Source: Nocardia aurea
GTDB lineage: Bacteria; Actinomycetota; Actinomycetes; Mycobacteriales; Mycobacteriaceae
Assembly: GCF_003123685.1 (NCBI RefSeq)
Contig: NZ_QCYJ01000103.1
Coordinates: 1 to 64,000 of the forward strand
Length of the DNA stretch: 64,000 nucleotides
Reading direction: 5' to 3'
Part shown: one piece after another, positions 35,050 through 43,178 of the stretch
Position numbering within the stretch: the stretch's first letter is position 1
How the letters are laid out: the number at the start of each line of letters is the position of its first letter
The notes under the pieces: model-generated
Databases searched by the model: none
Seen by the model: only the letters and a program-made list of their open reading frames with translations
What the model was told of the DNA's origin: nothing
Made by a program: the position numbers and the translations under genes

Positions 35050-36018
35050 ATGCTTCCTTCGGATCGGCGGGCGGTGCGGGTGCACAGCCTGCTGCACGCG
35101 AACTTGAACACCGCGGACCTGGGGGCGGCGGTGGCCTTTTACGGTGATACGTTCCAACTCGCTCCGGGGATGAAGACGACACGCGGGCCCGCGGACGGCC
35201 GGGCGCTCGGTATCGACGGTATGCCGGTTTCGGAGACCTGGTTCCTCTACGACCAGCGCGGGCCGCGTTGCGCGCCCGCGCTCGAGGTGTTGGAGTGGGA
35301 GACTCCGCCTACGGTCGGCGAGTTTCCGAGCGACCCGCACCATCTCGGCTTGGCCGCGGTCGGCTATGCGGTGCCGGATCTGGACGCGACGCGTCGCCGT
35401 CTGAGTGATTCCGGATACGCTCCGGTCCTGTTCGACTCGTGGTCGGTCGGTGGTAGGGATCGGCGAGCGCTGCGTGTGGTCGGCCCGGATGGCGTTCCGG
35501 TAGAACTGGTGGCCGGTGCGTGCGTCGATGACGCGCCGCAGTTCTCGCACATCCGGCTCAACTGTTCGCATCTGCAGTCATCGATCGACTGGTACGCGAG
35601 GTTGGGGTTTCGACCGCTCGCCACGCCGCGGCGAGTCGAGTTGGACGCGACCGGACTGGGTCTCGGCGAGGTCTCGTTGCTTGTCGTCGCACTGACGATT
35701 CCGGACGATCCCTCCGTGACGCTGGAGTTGACCTGGTGGGAGCGTCCGTTCTTCGTCGGTGGCACTCCCGTGGTGGCGAATCATCGCGGGCTGTATCGGC
35801 TCGCCCTCGGGGTCGATGACGTCATCGCGGATCGCGAAGAGCTCGTGCGTAGCTGGCCGGAGATTCCGCAGCCGCAGTTCGTCGAATTGCCCGGAACCAA
35901 GATCGGGGGAGTGACCGTGCTGTTCCTGCGCGATCCGGATGGTGTCGTCATCGAACTCGTCGGAAGGCCGCGCAGTGCGATGACTGGTAGAGATCACTCC
36001 CGCTCGGCGATTATATAG
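35050..36018 (+). CDS. Two-domain VOC (glyoxalase/extradiol dioxygenase-like) protein
   Basis: This 322-residue protein consists of two vicinal-oxygen-chelate halves. The first begins HSLLHANLNTADLGAAVAFY and ends DGVPVELVAG; the second begins HIRLNCSHLQSSIDWYARLGF and ends DPDGVVIELVGRP. Each half keeps a His near its start and a Glu near its end as possible metal ligands. The superfamily contains extradiol dioxygenases, epimerases and glyoxalases; methylmalonyl-CoA epimerase-like or isomerase-like activity is possible in this context, and I cannot choose. ATG 35050 follows CGGAG. The stop codon lies inside the AT-rich dyad that precedes the next dehydrogenase gene. Confidence 0.78.
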   Translation: MLPSDRRAVRVHSLLHANLNTADLGAAVAFYGDTFQLAPGMKTTRGPADGRALGIDGMPVSETWFLYDQRGPRCAPALEVLEWETPPTVGEFPSDPHHLGLAAVGYAVPDLDATRRRLSDSGYAPVLFDSWSVGGRDRRALRVVGPDGVPVELVAGACVDDAPQFSHIRLNCSHLQSSIDWYARLGFRPLATPRRVELDATGLGLGEVSLLVVALTIPDDPSVTLELTWWERPFFVGGTPVVANHRGLYRLALGVDDVIADREELVRSWPEIPQPQFVELPGTKIGGVTVLFLRDPDGVVIELVGRPRSAMTGRDHSRSAII

Positions 36019-36032
36019 TTGTATTATATAAT
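36010..36032 (+). promoter_or_regulatory. Perfect AT-rich inverted repeat
   Basis: ATTATATA and TATATAAT arms are separated by seven bases. The repeat overlaps the VOC stop codon and ends 33 bp before the dehydrogenase start, in the same arrangement as the repeat at 17237-17260. Confidence 0.6.
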
Positions 36033-36064
36033 TAATTCAATCTGCAATACGGAGGACACTGCCG

Positions 36065-37207
36065 ATGCGCCGTAGCATCTTCGAGCCTGAACACGACCAG
36101 TTCCGCGCGACCGCGAAAGCCTTCTTCGAGACCGAATGCGCGCCGAACGCGGAAGAATGGGAAGCAGAGGGGAAGGTCAGCAGGCACGCATGGCGTCGTG
36201 CCGGTGAACTCGGACTGATCGGCTGGGAGGTATCGGAGGAGTACGGTGGCCTCGGTCTGCGCGACTTCCGTTTCAACCAGATCGTCAGCGAGGAGATGTT
36301 CGCGACCGGCTCGGTCGGGATCGGTCTCGGTATCCAGAACGACATCATGGCCTCCTACATGGTCGGCCTGACCACCGACGAGCAGAAGAAGCGGTGGCTG
36401 CCCGGCTATGTTCGTGGCGAGACCATCACAGCCGTCGGGATGTCCGAACCCTCCGCGGGCTCCGATCTCGCCGGCATCAAGACCACGGCTCGCCGCGACG
36501 GCGACGAGTGGGTGATCAACGGTCAGAAGACGTTCATCAGCAACGGGATCCTGGCCGATCTGGTGTTGGTCGCAGTCAAGACCGACTCGACCGCGGGACA
36601 TCGCGGTATCAGCCTGATCGTGGTGGAGTCGGGTACACCCGGCTTCACCAGGGGCCGCAAATTGGACAAGATCGGTCAGCGGGCGACCGATACCGCTGAA
36701 TTGTTCTTCGACGATGTGCGAGTGCCGATCGAGAACCTGGTGGGCGAGGAGAATCGAGGCTTCTATCATCTCGTGGCCAATCTCCCGTACGAGAGGCTCG
36801 GCATCGCCACCTACGCGCTGCCGATGGCGCGGCGTGCTCTCGAATTGACACTCGGATATGCGACCGATCGAAAAGCCTTCGGGACACAGATCGGGAAATT
36901 CCAGGTCAACCGGCATTTCCTGGCTGAAATGACGACTAAGATCGACGTAGCGCAATCCTACCTGGACCAGTGTGTGCTCGCGGCGAACGCCGGCGAACTC
37001 ACCGCCGAGGAGGCCGCGGGGTTGAAGTGGTGGACCTCGGAGGTCCAGTGGGAAATCTTGGATCGCTGCCTGCAACTGCACGGCGGGTACGGCTACATCA
37101 ACGAGTACGAGATCGCCCGGCTCTGGCGTGACTCCCGCGTACAGCGCCTCTACGGCGGAACAACCGAGATCATGAAAGACCTCATCGGCCGGTCGATGGG
37201 CTTCTGA
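36065..37207 (+). CDS. Acyl-CoA dehydrogenase with complete motifs
   Basis: The 380-residue acyl-CoA dehydrogenase has ITAVGMSEPSAGSDLAGIKT, GQKTFISNGI, RKAFGTQIGKFQVNRHFLAE, LHGGYGYINEYEIARLWRD and the catalytic Glu expected in RLYGGTTEIMKDLI. All substrate and FAD motifs are standard, as in long-chain-type and isovaleryl-type homotetrameric enzymes. GGAGG lies 8 bp before the ATG. It is followed after 35 bp by a small conserved protein gene. It probably handles a simpler acyl-CoA than the paired enzymes. Confidence 0.89.
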   Translation: MRRSIFEPEHDQFRATAKAFFETECAPNAEEWEAEGKVSRHAWRRAGELGLIGWEVSEEYGGLGLRDFRFNQIVSEEMFATGSVGIGLGIQNDIMASYMVGLTTDEQKKRWLPGYVRGETITAVGMSEPSAGSDLAGIKTTARRDGDEWVINGQKTFISNGILADLVLVAVKTDSTAGHRGISLIVVESGTPGFTRGRKLDKIGQRATDTAELFFDDVRVPIENLVGEENRGFYHLVANLPYERLGIATYALPMARRALELTLGYATDRKAFGTQIGKFQVNRHFLAEMTTKIDVAQSYLDQCVLAANAGELTAEEAAGLKWWTSEVQWEILDRCLQLHGGYGYINEYEIARLWRDSRVQRLYGGTTEIMKDLIGRSMGF

Positions 37208-37242
37208 GCCCCGGTCGACAACGAGCAGGAAGGAATACGGAC

Positions 37243-37548
37243 ATGCATCTGAAGGCAGGCGCGAGGCTGCGGAGTCAGGTCGACGCCACCGAAGTCATCG
37301 TCGTGCGCGCGCCTACGGGCGAGGCGGTGGTCTCCTGCGGAGGGCACCCGATGATCGATCCAGCGGCGGCGCCGGGGACCGGACTGGCGATCGCCCCAGG
37401 GTCCGCGGGAACGCTGATGGGCAAGCGGTACACGGCCGACGAGACAGGTATAGAACTGCTCGTGACGAAACCTGGCAGTGCCGACCTGGCCGTCGACGGC
37501 GTCGTCTTGACGCTCAAAGAGGCCAAACCGCTGCCCGCCAGTGACTGA
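37243..37548 (+). CDS. Small protein of unknown function
   Basis: The 101-residue soluble protein starts MHLKAGARLRSQVDATEVIVVRAP and contains VSCGGHPMIDP, a Gly-rich turn and the ending VDGVVLTLKEAKPLPASD. It looks like a small all-beta domain: alternating hydrophobic residues, one Cys and one His close together (CGGH), and no membrane segment. I do not recognise a characterised family. GGAAGGAA precedes the ATG. It is co-directional with and 35 bp after the dehydrogenase, and is followed by a strong terminator. It may be a binding or cofactor-handling protein. Confidence 0.7.
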   Translation: MHLKAGARLRSQVDATEVIVVRAPTGEAVVSCGGHPMIDPAAAPGTGLAIAPGSAGTLMGKRYTADETGIELLVTKPGSADLAVDGVVLTLKEAKPLPASD

Positions 37549-37564
37549 TATCCGGCGAACCGGA

Positions 37565-37606
37565 GACGAGAAAGGCGCCGACCACGCGGTCGGCGCCTTT
37601 CTCGTC
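37565..37606. terminator. Strong bidirectional hairpin
   Basis: A perfect 19-bp stem (GACGAGAAAGGCGCCGACC and complement) has a 4-base loop and lies between the convergent stops at 37548 and 37615. Confidence 0.9.
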
Positions 37607-37614
37607 GGTGCGTG

Positions 37615-38451
37615 CTATCGGCGAATCGCCATGCCCGCGTCGACATTCAGTGTGCTCCCGGTGAATACGCGGCCCTGTTCCGAGATGAGGAACAGGATGG
37701 CGTTGGTGACATCGGCGGCCTGGATCACCGGGTACTTCGGCAGAAGAGTCTGCATCGCGTTGACGAGGTTGGGGTAGGCCGCGATGACGGCGAACAGTTC
37801 CGGGTTCTCGGTGACCATCGGCGTGGCGCAGTTGGTGGGAGCGACCCCGTTGACTCGGATGTTGTACTGCGCCAAATAATTCGCGTACGACTTGACCAGT
37901 CCGGTCACACCCAATTTCGCGACGGCGTAGGCATCGTCTCCGCCTTTGCCGTTACCGAGGCTCAGCAGTGCCGCCATCGAACTGGTGGCGACGATATTTC
38001 CCTCGTAGCCCGCTTCGCCGCGCTCGATGAGGTGGGGCAGCGCTACCCGGAAGGTGTTCCACACCCCGGTGAGCATGACGTCGATTCCCAGCCGCCAGGC
38101 CTCGGCCGCGTCGCGCTCTCTGGTATTGCTCATGACTATGCCCGCGTTCGCGATCACGGTGTCGATGTGGCCGAAGCGCTCGACTCCGTCATCGAAGACT
38201 GCCTGGAGGCGTGCCTGATCCCTGACGTCGGCCGGCTCGGCGAGCATACGCTTGCCCGTCTCCTCGACCAATCGTTTGGTCTCGGCCAGATCCTCCGACG
38301 TTGCGAGCGGATACGGGACGATATCGATGTCGCGGCAGATGTCGACGCCGACGATATCTGCGCCTTCCTCGGCGAATCGGATTGCGTGCGACCGGCCCTG
38401 ACCTCGTGCCGCGCCGGTGATGAAGACGACCCGTCCGTTCAATGCACCCAC
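37615..38451 (-). CDS. Mycofactocin-coupled SDR oxidoreductase
   Basis: The 278-residue SDR has the opening GRVVFITGAARGQGRSHAIR and the insertion DICRDIDIVPYPLATSEDLA after beta-2, which are characteristic of the mycofactocin-coupled SDR subfamily. In that group NAD is bound non-exchangeably and electrons leave through the peptide-derived cofactor mycofactocin. The NAG motif (IANAGIV), Ser in ATSSMAAL and YAVAK complete the active site. The start is GTG 38451 after CGGAGG. It is the last gene of a five-gene leftward set. It likely oxidises an alcohol intermediate to a ketone. The mycofactocin biosynthesis genes are not in this window. Confidence 0.86.
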   Translation of the reverse strand: MGALNGRVVFITGAARGQGRSHAIRFAEEGADIVGVDICRDIDIVPYPLATSEDLAETKRLVEETGKRMLAEPADVRDQARLQAVFDDGVERFGHIDTVIANAGIVMSNTRERDAAEAWRLGIDVMLTGVWNTFRVALPHLIERGEAGYEGNIVATSSMAALLSLGNGKGGDDAYAVAKLGVTGLVKSYANYLAQYNIRVNGVAPTNCATPMVTENPELFAVIAAYPNLVNAMQTLLPKYPVIQAADVTNAILFLISEQGRVFTGSTLNVDAGMAIRR

Positions 38452-38488
38452 TGTGTCCTCCGTCGTTCGATGGGGTGGTCGATGCTCA

Positions 38489-39679
38489 CTATCGGTCACG
38501 GGTGAGCAGCAGCGCGCCCGCCAGGGGACCGCCTCCGGTCGCCACGACGGCGACTTCCGGGGTGCCCGGCACCTGACGCTCACCACCCGCGCCACGCAAC
38601 TGCACGCAGGCCTCGTACAGGTGCCCGTATCCGTGCAGTCTGCCTGCCGAGAGCTGCCCGCCTCCGGTGTTCAGCGGTAGCTTCCCGTCGAGCGCGATGT
38701 TCGCCGCGTCCGCGACGAACGGTCCCGACTCGCCCCTGCCGCACAGGCCGAGCGCCTCGAGCCACAGCAGGGTCAGGATGGTGAAACCGTCGTATATCGC
38801 AGCCACATCGACATCCGCAGGTGTCAGGTCGGTCTTGCGCCACAGATCCGCGCCCACCTCCGATGCGGTCATCGACGTCAGGTCGCCGTGTTGGTCCCAC
38901 TGCGGCCGATCCCGCATCGCCGAACTGGTCGCGGCGATGCGCAGCGGTGCGGTTCGCAGATCGGGTGCCGCATCGGCCCTGGACACGATAACCGCGGTGC
39001 TGCCGTCGATCGGGATGTCACAATCGAACAGACACAGCGGGTCGGAGATCATCCGTGCCGCCATGTAGTCCGAGACCGTCAGCGGATCACGCAGTACCGC
39101 TTTCGGATTGAGCGCGGCATTTGCCCGGGTGTTGACCGAGAGCGCGCCGAGTTGTTCGCGGGTCGTACCGTAGGTGTGGAAATGCCGCCGCGCGATCAGC
39201 CCTGCCCAATTGGTCGCCGACACCGCACCGAATGGAAGCAGATACTGCATGTGCATCGCGTCGCCGGTGATGCGGTCGCTCCCCGCGCCGGGAACCGACG
39301 CTCGTCGACCCGCGGTCTGGGCCGTGCTCTCCCACAGGGTGCGGAAACAGAGGACGTGATCGGCGAGCCCGGCCTTCACCGCCGCATACGCCTGGATGAT
39401 CGAGCCGATCTGAGCGGGTCCCTCGATCCCGCCGCAGAACCAATTCAGCGAAAGTCCGAGGGCATCCTTGATGTCCCACACCCCGACGCCCGAGAATCCC
39501 GGCGTCGCTTCGGTATTGCCCGGCCAGGTGGCGACGCCATCGATATCCGAGACCGACAGCCCGGCGTCCGCGATCGCTTCCAGCGCGGCATCGACGGTCA
39601 GTGTCAATGGGGATCGGCCGAGTCGTCTGCCCACATCGGACTGACCGATTCCGCTGATCACCACATCACGCGTGCTCAC
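38489..39679 (-). CDS. Ltp2-like thiolase-fold protein, probable retro-aldolase
   Basis: The 396-residue thiolase-superfamily protein lacks the usual nucleophile: the segment aligned with the Cys loop reads NWFCGGIEGPAQIGSI, and the C-terminal loop reads NTGGGQLSAGRLHGYGHLYEA instead of GHPxGATG. That reading resembles Ltp2-type enzymes, which cleave the side chain of 17-hydroxy-steroid acyl-CoA by retro-aldol reaction and need a DUF35 partner. The DUF35 gene (39676) overlaps its GTG start by 4 bp, strongly supporting a complex. An alternative is a non-catalytic lipid-transfer-like subunit. Confidence 0.8.
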   Translation of the reverse strand: MSTRDVVISGIGQSDVGRRLGRSPLTLTVDAALEAIADAGLSVSDIDGVATWPGNTEATPGFSGVGVWDIKDALGLSLNWFCGGIEGPAQIGSIIQAYAAVKAGLADHVLCFRTLWESTAQTAGRRASVPGAGSDRITGDAMHMQYLLPFGAVSATNWAGLIARRHFHTYGTTREQLGALSVNTRANAALNPKAVLRDPLTVSDYMAARMISDPLCLFDCDIPIDGSTAVIVSRADAAPDLRTAPLRIAATSSAMRDRPQWDQHGDLTSMTASEVGADLWRKTDLTPADVDVAAIYDGFTILTLLWLEALGLCGRGESGPFVADAANIALDGKLPLNTGGGQLSAGRLHGYGHLYEACVQLRGAGGERQVPGTPEVAVVATGGGPLAGALLLTRDR

Positions 39680-40083
39680 GCGGTAGCTCCTTCCGGGGCG
39701 AACAGTGGCAGCCAGACGTCCTCGATCTGTTCGAAGCACACCACGACCCGCAGGCCGATGCGCACCGCGTCCGGGGCGACATCGACCAGTCTGGTAGTCA
39801 GACGCAGGCTCGGATCCTCATCGAGTTGGATGACCGCGATGGCGTAGGGCACCGGGAGCGTTGACAGCCACGGCTGTCGATTGATCGTGTAGGAGTACAC
39901 GGTGCCGCTGCCGCGGGTCTTCTCGGGTCCGATCGCGCGGCTGTAGCAGTAGCGACAAATCGGTGCCGCCGGATGCAGCCATCGGGTGCAATCACGACAG
40001 CGATGGATCAGCAGTTCACCCCGTTCGCCGCCGGTCCAGAACGCGGTGTTCTCGAAGCCGAGCGAGGGCAGCGGAACCGTCAT
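39676..40083 (-). CDS. DUF35 zinc-ribbon and OB-fold partner of the aldolase
   Basis: This 135-residue protein has a zinc ribbon (C29, C32, C43, C46 in LLIHRCRDC and PICRYCYS) and an OB-fold (SGTVYSYTINRQPW, YAIAVIQLDEDP). It resembles the C-terminal part of ChsH2. Its stop overlaps the GTG of the aldolase gene and its ATG overlaps the stop of the hydratase gene, so hydratase, DUF35 and aldolase are coupled. In the steroid pathway a hydratase feeds the aldolase through such a complex, and the same order here suggests a similar hydration followed by retro-aldol cleavage. Confidence 0.87.
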   Translation of the reverse strand: MTVPLPSLGFENTAFWTGGERGELLIHRCRDCTRWLHPAAPICRYCYSRAIGPEKTRGSGTVYSYTINRQPWLSTLPVPYAIAVIQLDEDPSLRLTTRLVDVAPDAVRIGLRVVVCFEQIEDVWLPLFAPEGATA

Positions 40084-40865
40084 GCCCCGGCGCCGCTCTT
40101 GCTGAGGAAGCGGTCGACGATCGCCTGGTGCTCGGGTGTGTCGAATGACTGGAATTCCTCCGCGAGAGCGTATTCGAGTACTCCGGCGATCGCCCGTTTG
40201 ACGTGCAGATTCAGTGTCCGCTTGGTGGATTGGATGGCTTGGGGGGGTTGTGCGGCGAACTTTGTCGCCAAGGCGATGGCCTCGTCCAGCAATTCGGCGT
40301 CGGGCACCACACGGTTGGCCAGGCCGAGTGCGACGGCCTGTTGGGCCGGAATTCGTTCGCTGCTGAACAGGTACTCCTTGGCCCGCAGCAGTCCCATCAG
40401 CAGCGGCCAGGTCGGCGCGCCGCCGTCGGCCGCGGTGAGGCCGACCCCGACATGTGGATCGGCCATATAGGCGCTCTCCGCGATCAAGACGACATCGCTG
40501 AGGACCGCGAGGTTGCAGCCGAGTCCGACCGCGGGACCGTTCACGGCGGCGACGACAGGAAGCGCGAAGTCCACCATCTCGGTGACCAGCGCACGAGCGC
40601 CATCGATCTCCGACCGTCGTTTCGCGCGGTCGAGACGCACCGCGCGCAGGTGGTTCATGTCGCCGCCTGCGCTGAACGCGCGTCCAGCTCCGGTGAGCAC
40701 GACCGCGCGTGCCTCGGTGTCCGCGGCGATATGACGCCAGACCCCGACCACGGCGTCGTGCAGTGCCTCGTTGGCCGCGTTGAGGGCCTCCGGTCGGTTG
40801 AGCGTCACGATGCGTACGGCGCCGCGCGCCTCGATCAGCAGTTCGGGTTCGAAAGTCGAACTCAC
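40080..40865 (-). CDS. Enoyl-CoA hydratase/isomerase (crotonase), diverged active site
   Basis: The 261-residue crotonase has GAGRAFSAGGDMNHL, AVNGPAVGLGCNLAVLSDVV and YMADPHVGVGLTAADGGAP. The position of the first hydratase Glu (usually PEV) reads His (PHVGVGL), and a nearby Asp (AADGG) may take over acid-base duty, as in other crotonase-fold isomerases and hydrolases. It overlaps the DUF35 gene by 4 bp. It may hydrate the enoyl-CoA whose product the Ltp2-like protein cleaves. Confidence 0.83.
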   Translation of the reverse strand: MSSTFEPELLIEARGAVRIVTLNRPEALNAANEALHDAVVGVWRHIAADTEARAVVLTGAGRAFSAGGDMNHLRAVRLDRAKRRSEIDGARALVTEMVDFALPVVAAVNGPAVGLGCNLAVLSDVVLIAESAYMADPHVGVGLTAADGGAPTWPLLMGLLRAKEYLFSSERIPAQQAVALGLANRVVPDAELLDEAIALATKFAAQPPQAIQSTKRTLNLHVKRAIAGVLEYALAEEFQSFDTPEHQAIVDRFLSKSGAGA

Positions 40866-40920
40866 AGGATTCTCCCGGGGGTTGTTCGGATGGATGTGTT
40901 CGTATCGGTACGCGACCCGC

Positions 40921-41601
40921 TCAGCGCGCGGCTCGATCCCTGGTCGAGAAGGTCAGTACCGGACCGGGATCGGACTCCGGATCTGCCAGAATCTCGGCCA
41001 CGCGTGCGCCGATCTCGAGATCGGTCAGCCAATCCGGACCAGCCGTGTCCCTGGTGCTGTGGCCGTTGACCATGGCCGCGATCATGAGTTCTCGGATATT
41101 CACCGCTCCGCTACGGCTTTCCCTGTGCCACGCTCGGATGAGGTTGCGCTGGGCGGCCTGGACCATCGAGACCGGCGCCATGCCAGGGAAGACACCGTCG
41201 GCCATACCGCCGCCGACGGCGAGATAGATCGCGCCGTCGGGCAGGCGCGGGATCAGCACCCCGGCGGCGTTGACGTGTGGACGCAGCAGCGTCTCGAAGG
41301 CGGTCGAGATGGTGTCCCAGCCGCATTCGGCGACCGGCGTGGATTTCCATGGAGCGCTGACGGTGACGACGACACCGGAGACCGTGGCGAGGTCCACAGC
41401 GTCCGCGAGTTCTCTCGCCGACCGCTCGGTGTCCAAGCTGCCCGTGATGGCGGACAGCGCGGAGTTGTCGTGTCGCGACACGACATCGGCGAGCGTCGAT
41501 TCCGTTCGGCCCGCTGCCACTGTCTCCCAGCCGCGTTCCAGGCAGGCCGCGACGACCCCCCTGCCGACGTCGCCCGCCGCGCCGATCACCAGGATCCGCA
41601 T
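40921..41601 (-). CDS. SDR-like NAD(P)-binding protein lacking Tyr-Lys
   Basis: The 226-residue Rossmann-fold protein begins MRILVIGAAGDVGRGVV with a good nucleotide-binding loop. The segment that should hold YxxxK reads SMVQAAQRNLIRAW, so the standard SDR catalytic pair is missing. It ends in a region typical of atypical SDRs (VLTFSTRD). It may bind NAD(P) as a sensor or catalyse a non-canonical reaction. It is the first gene of the leftward set ending at 37615, 55 bp before the hydratase start. An AT-rich island with a dyad lies just upstream. Confidence 0.78.
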   Translation of the reverse strand: MRILVIGAAGDVGRGVVAACLERGWETVAAGRTESTLADVVSRHDNSALSAITGSLDTERSARELADAVDLATVSGVVVTVSAPWKSTPVAECGWDTISTAFETLLRPHVNAAGVLIPRLPDGAIYLAVGGGMADGVFPGMAPVSMVQAAQRNLIRAWHRESRSGAVNIRELMIAAMVNGHSTRDTAGPDWLTDLEIGARVAEILADPESDPGPVLTFSTRDRAAR

Positions 41602-41611
41602 CCGTCACCTT

Positions 41612-41653
41612 CTGTCATTAATCGAGTATTAAATAGAATCATATATCTATATG
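41612..41653 (-). promoter_or_regulatory. AT-rich promoter island with dyad CATATA-TC-TATATG
   Basis: The dyad at 41640-41653 sits 39 bp upstream of the SDR-like gene start, and a second AT-rich run (ATTAATCGAGTATTAAATAG) lies between. Confidence 0.5.
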
Positions 41654-41795
41654 TGGAACCCGTGCCAGTGGTTCTCGGGTGGTGTGCGCCAGCGGGATCG
41701 CGGTCGCAACAGGTGTCGATCGGGCACTCCTTCGATCGACTGTTGTCGACGGGATTCATCGATCGCTGTCCGGCCGATCCCGTCGTCCGAACATA

Positions 41796-41819
41796 GCTTA
41801 ATCATTTGACTATTTAAGC
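41796..41819 (+). promoter_or_regulatory. AT-rich dyad before amidohydrolase
   Basis: GCTTAA and TTAAGC arms are separated by 12 bases, 57 bp upstream of the amidohydrolase start. Confidence 0.45.
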
Positions 41820-41875
41820 AGAATGTCGCTATCGTGAGTTATCCCGCCCGTGCCGCACAGAGGAGGCCCCTGGTC

Positions 41876-43090
41876 ATGGGACAGTTCAAAGACGCGCCGA
41901 TCTTCGACGCCGATACTCACATGTACGAAACACCGGAAGCGTTGACCAGGCACCTGCCTGAGAAGTTCCATCGCGCCGTGCAGTTCGTGCAGGTCGGCAG
42001 AGCGACACGGATCGCGATTCTCGGCAAGATCACCGAGTACATCCCGAACCCGACCTTCGAGCGGGTCGCGGCGCCGGGCTCGTACGAGAAATTCTTCTCG
42101 GGTCGGAACAAGGAGGGGTTGACGTTGCGTGAGATGACCACGCCGATCGACTCGCTCCCGGCGTTCCGTGCGCCAGAACCGCGTATCGAGGCGCTCGACG
42201 AGCAGGGCGTCGCGGAAGCGCTCGTCTACCCGACGCTGGCCAATCTCGTGGAACACTCCGCCGCCGAGGATCCGGACCTGGTGGTGGCCATGATCCACGC
42301 GCTGAATCAGTGGATGCTCGAGACCTGGGGATTCACCCACGAGAACCGGTTGTTCATGACGCCGGTGATTACGTGCGGACTCGTCGACGAGGCGCGCCGG
42401 GAACTGGAATTCGTGCTGGCGAACGGGGCGAAGGCGGTATTGATGAAGCCGGCGCCGGTTCGCGGTTACAAAGGCTGGCGTTCTCCGGCGTTGCCCGAAT
42501 TCGATCCGCTCTGGAAGGACGTGGAGGATGCGGGCGTTCCGGTGGTACTGCATGCCAGTCAGCCGCCGTTGGACAGCTACATCAACATGTGGGAGCCGCC
42601 GGACACCAACAACTTCACCGCGATGAGTGCATTCCGCTGGCTCGCGCTTGGCCACCGCGAAGTCGCCGACATGCTGGGCAGTCTGATCTGCCACGGCACT
42701 CTGACGAGGTTCCCGAAGCTGCGGATCGCCAGTGTGGAAAACGGCAGCGCGTGGATCAGGCCGTTGTTCGACGACTTCGAGGCCCTATACGCCAAGATGC
42801 CCCAGAACTTCGAGGAACATCCGCTGGATGTGTTTCGTCGCAACATCTGGGTCAGCCCGTTCTGGGAGGGCTCGGTGGCCGACGTCGTGGAGACGGTGGG
42901 CTGGGACAGGGTCATGTTCGGCTCCGACTACCCACATCCGGAGGGTCTCTCCGAGCCGAAGGGCTTCTGGCACTACGCCGAGGGCATGGATGAGAAGAGG
43001 ACACGGGATTTCATGGGCGACAATGCCCGTCGATTCCTCGGTTTGCCGGTACGCAACCCTGCGGGGGATCACGCGCCGGTAGCGGTCTGA
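41876..43090 (+). CDS. ACMSD-type amidohydrolase (amidohydrolase 2 family), copy 3
   Basis: The 404-residue TIM-barrel metalloenzyme has the N-terminal metal motif FDADTHMYETP, a His in VVLHASQPP and the Asp in MFGSDYPHPEG. It belongs to the same broad family as the proteins at 22861 and 58590 but is clearly a separate subgroup (no NAVAG or DMIPGCY blocks). Possible reactions are C-C hydrolysis, decarboxylation or hydration. I chose ATG 41876 with AGAGGAGG 10 bp upstream; an in-frame GTG at 41834 lies in the promoter island. It forms a two-gene unit with the MaoC hydratase at 43179. No small helical partner gene is found here. Confidence 0.83.
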   Translation: MGQFKDAPIFDADTHMYETPEALTRHLPEKFHRAVQFVQVGRATRIAILGKITEYIPNPTFERVAAPGSYEKFFSGRNKEGLTLREMTTPIDSLPAFRAPEPRIEALDEQGVAEALVYPTLANLVEHSAAEDPDLVVAMIHALNQWMLETWGFTHENRLFMTPVITCGLVDEARRELEFVLANGAKAVLMKPAPVRGYKGWRSPALPEFDPLWKDVEDAGVPVVLHASQPPLDSYINMWEPPDTNNFTAMSAFRWLALGHREVADMLGSLICHGTLTRFPKLRIASVENGSAWIRPLFDDFEALYAKMPQNFEEHPLDVFRRNIWVSPFWEGSVADVVETVGWDRVMFGSDYPHPEGLSEPKGFWHYAEGMDEKRTRDFMGDNARRFLGLPVRNPAGDHAPVAV

Positions 43091-43178
43091 CGGCCGAGTC
43101 GTCCCGCGGATGGATGTGACGGCATCGAGCCGTCGCTCGGAACAGCCGAGGCTCGATCGAGCCGGCGGAAGGTGAGCA

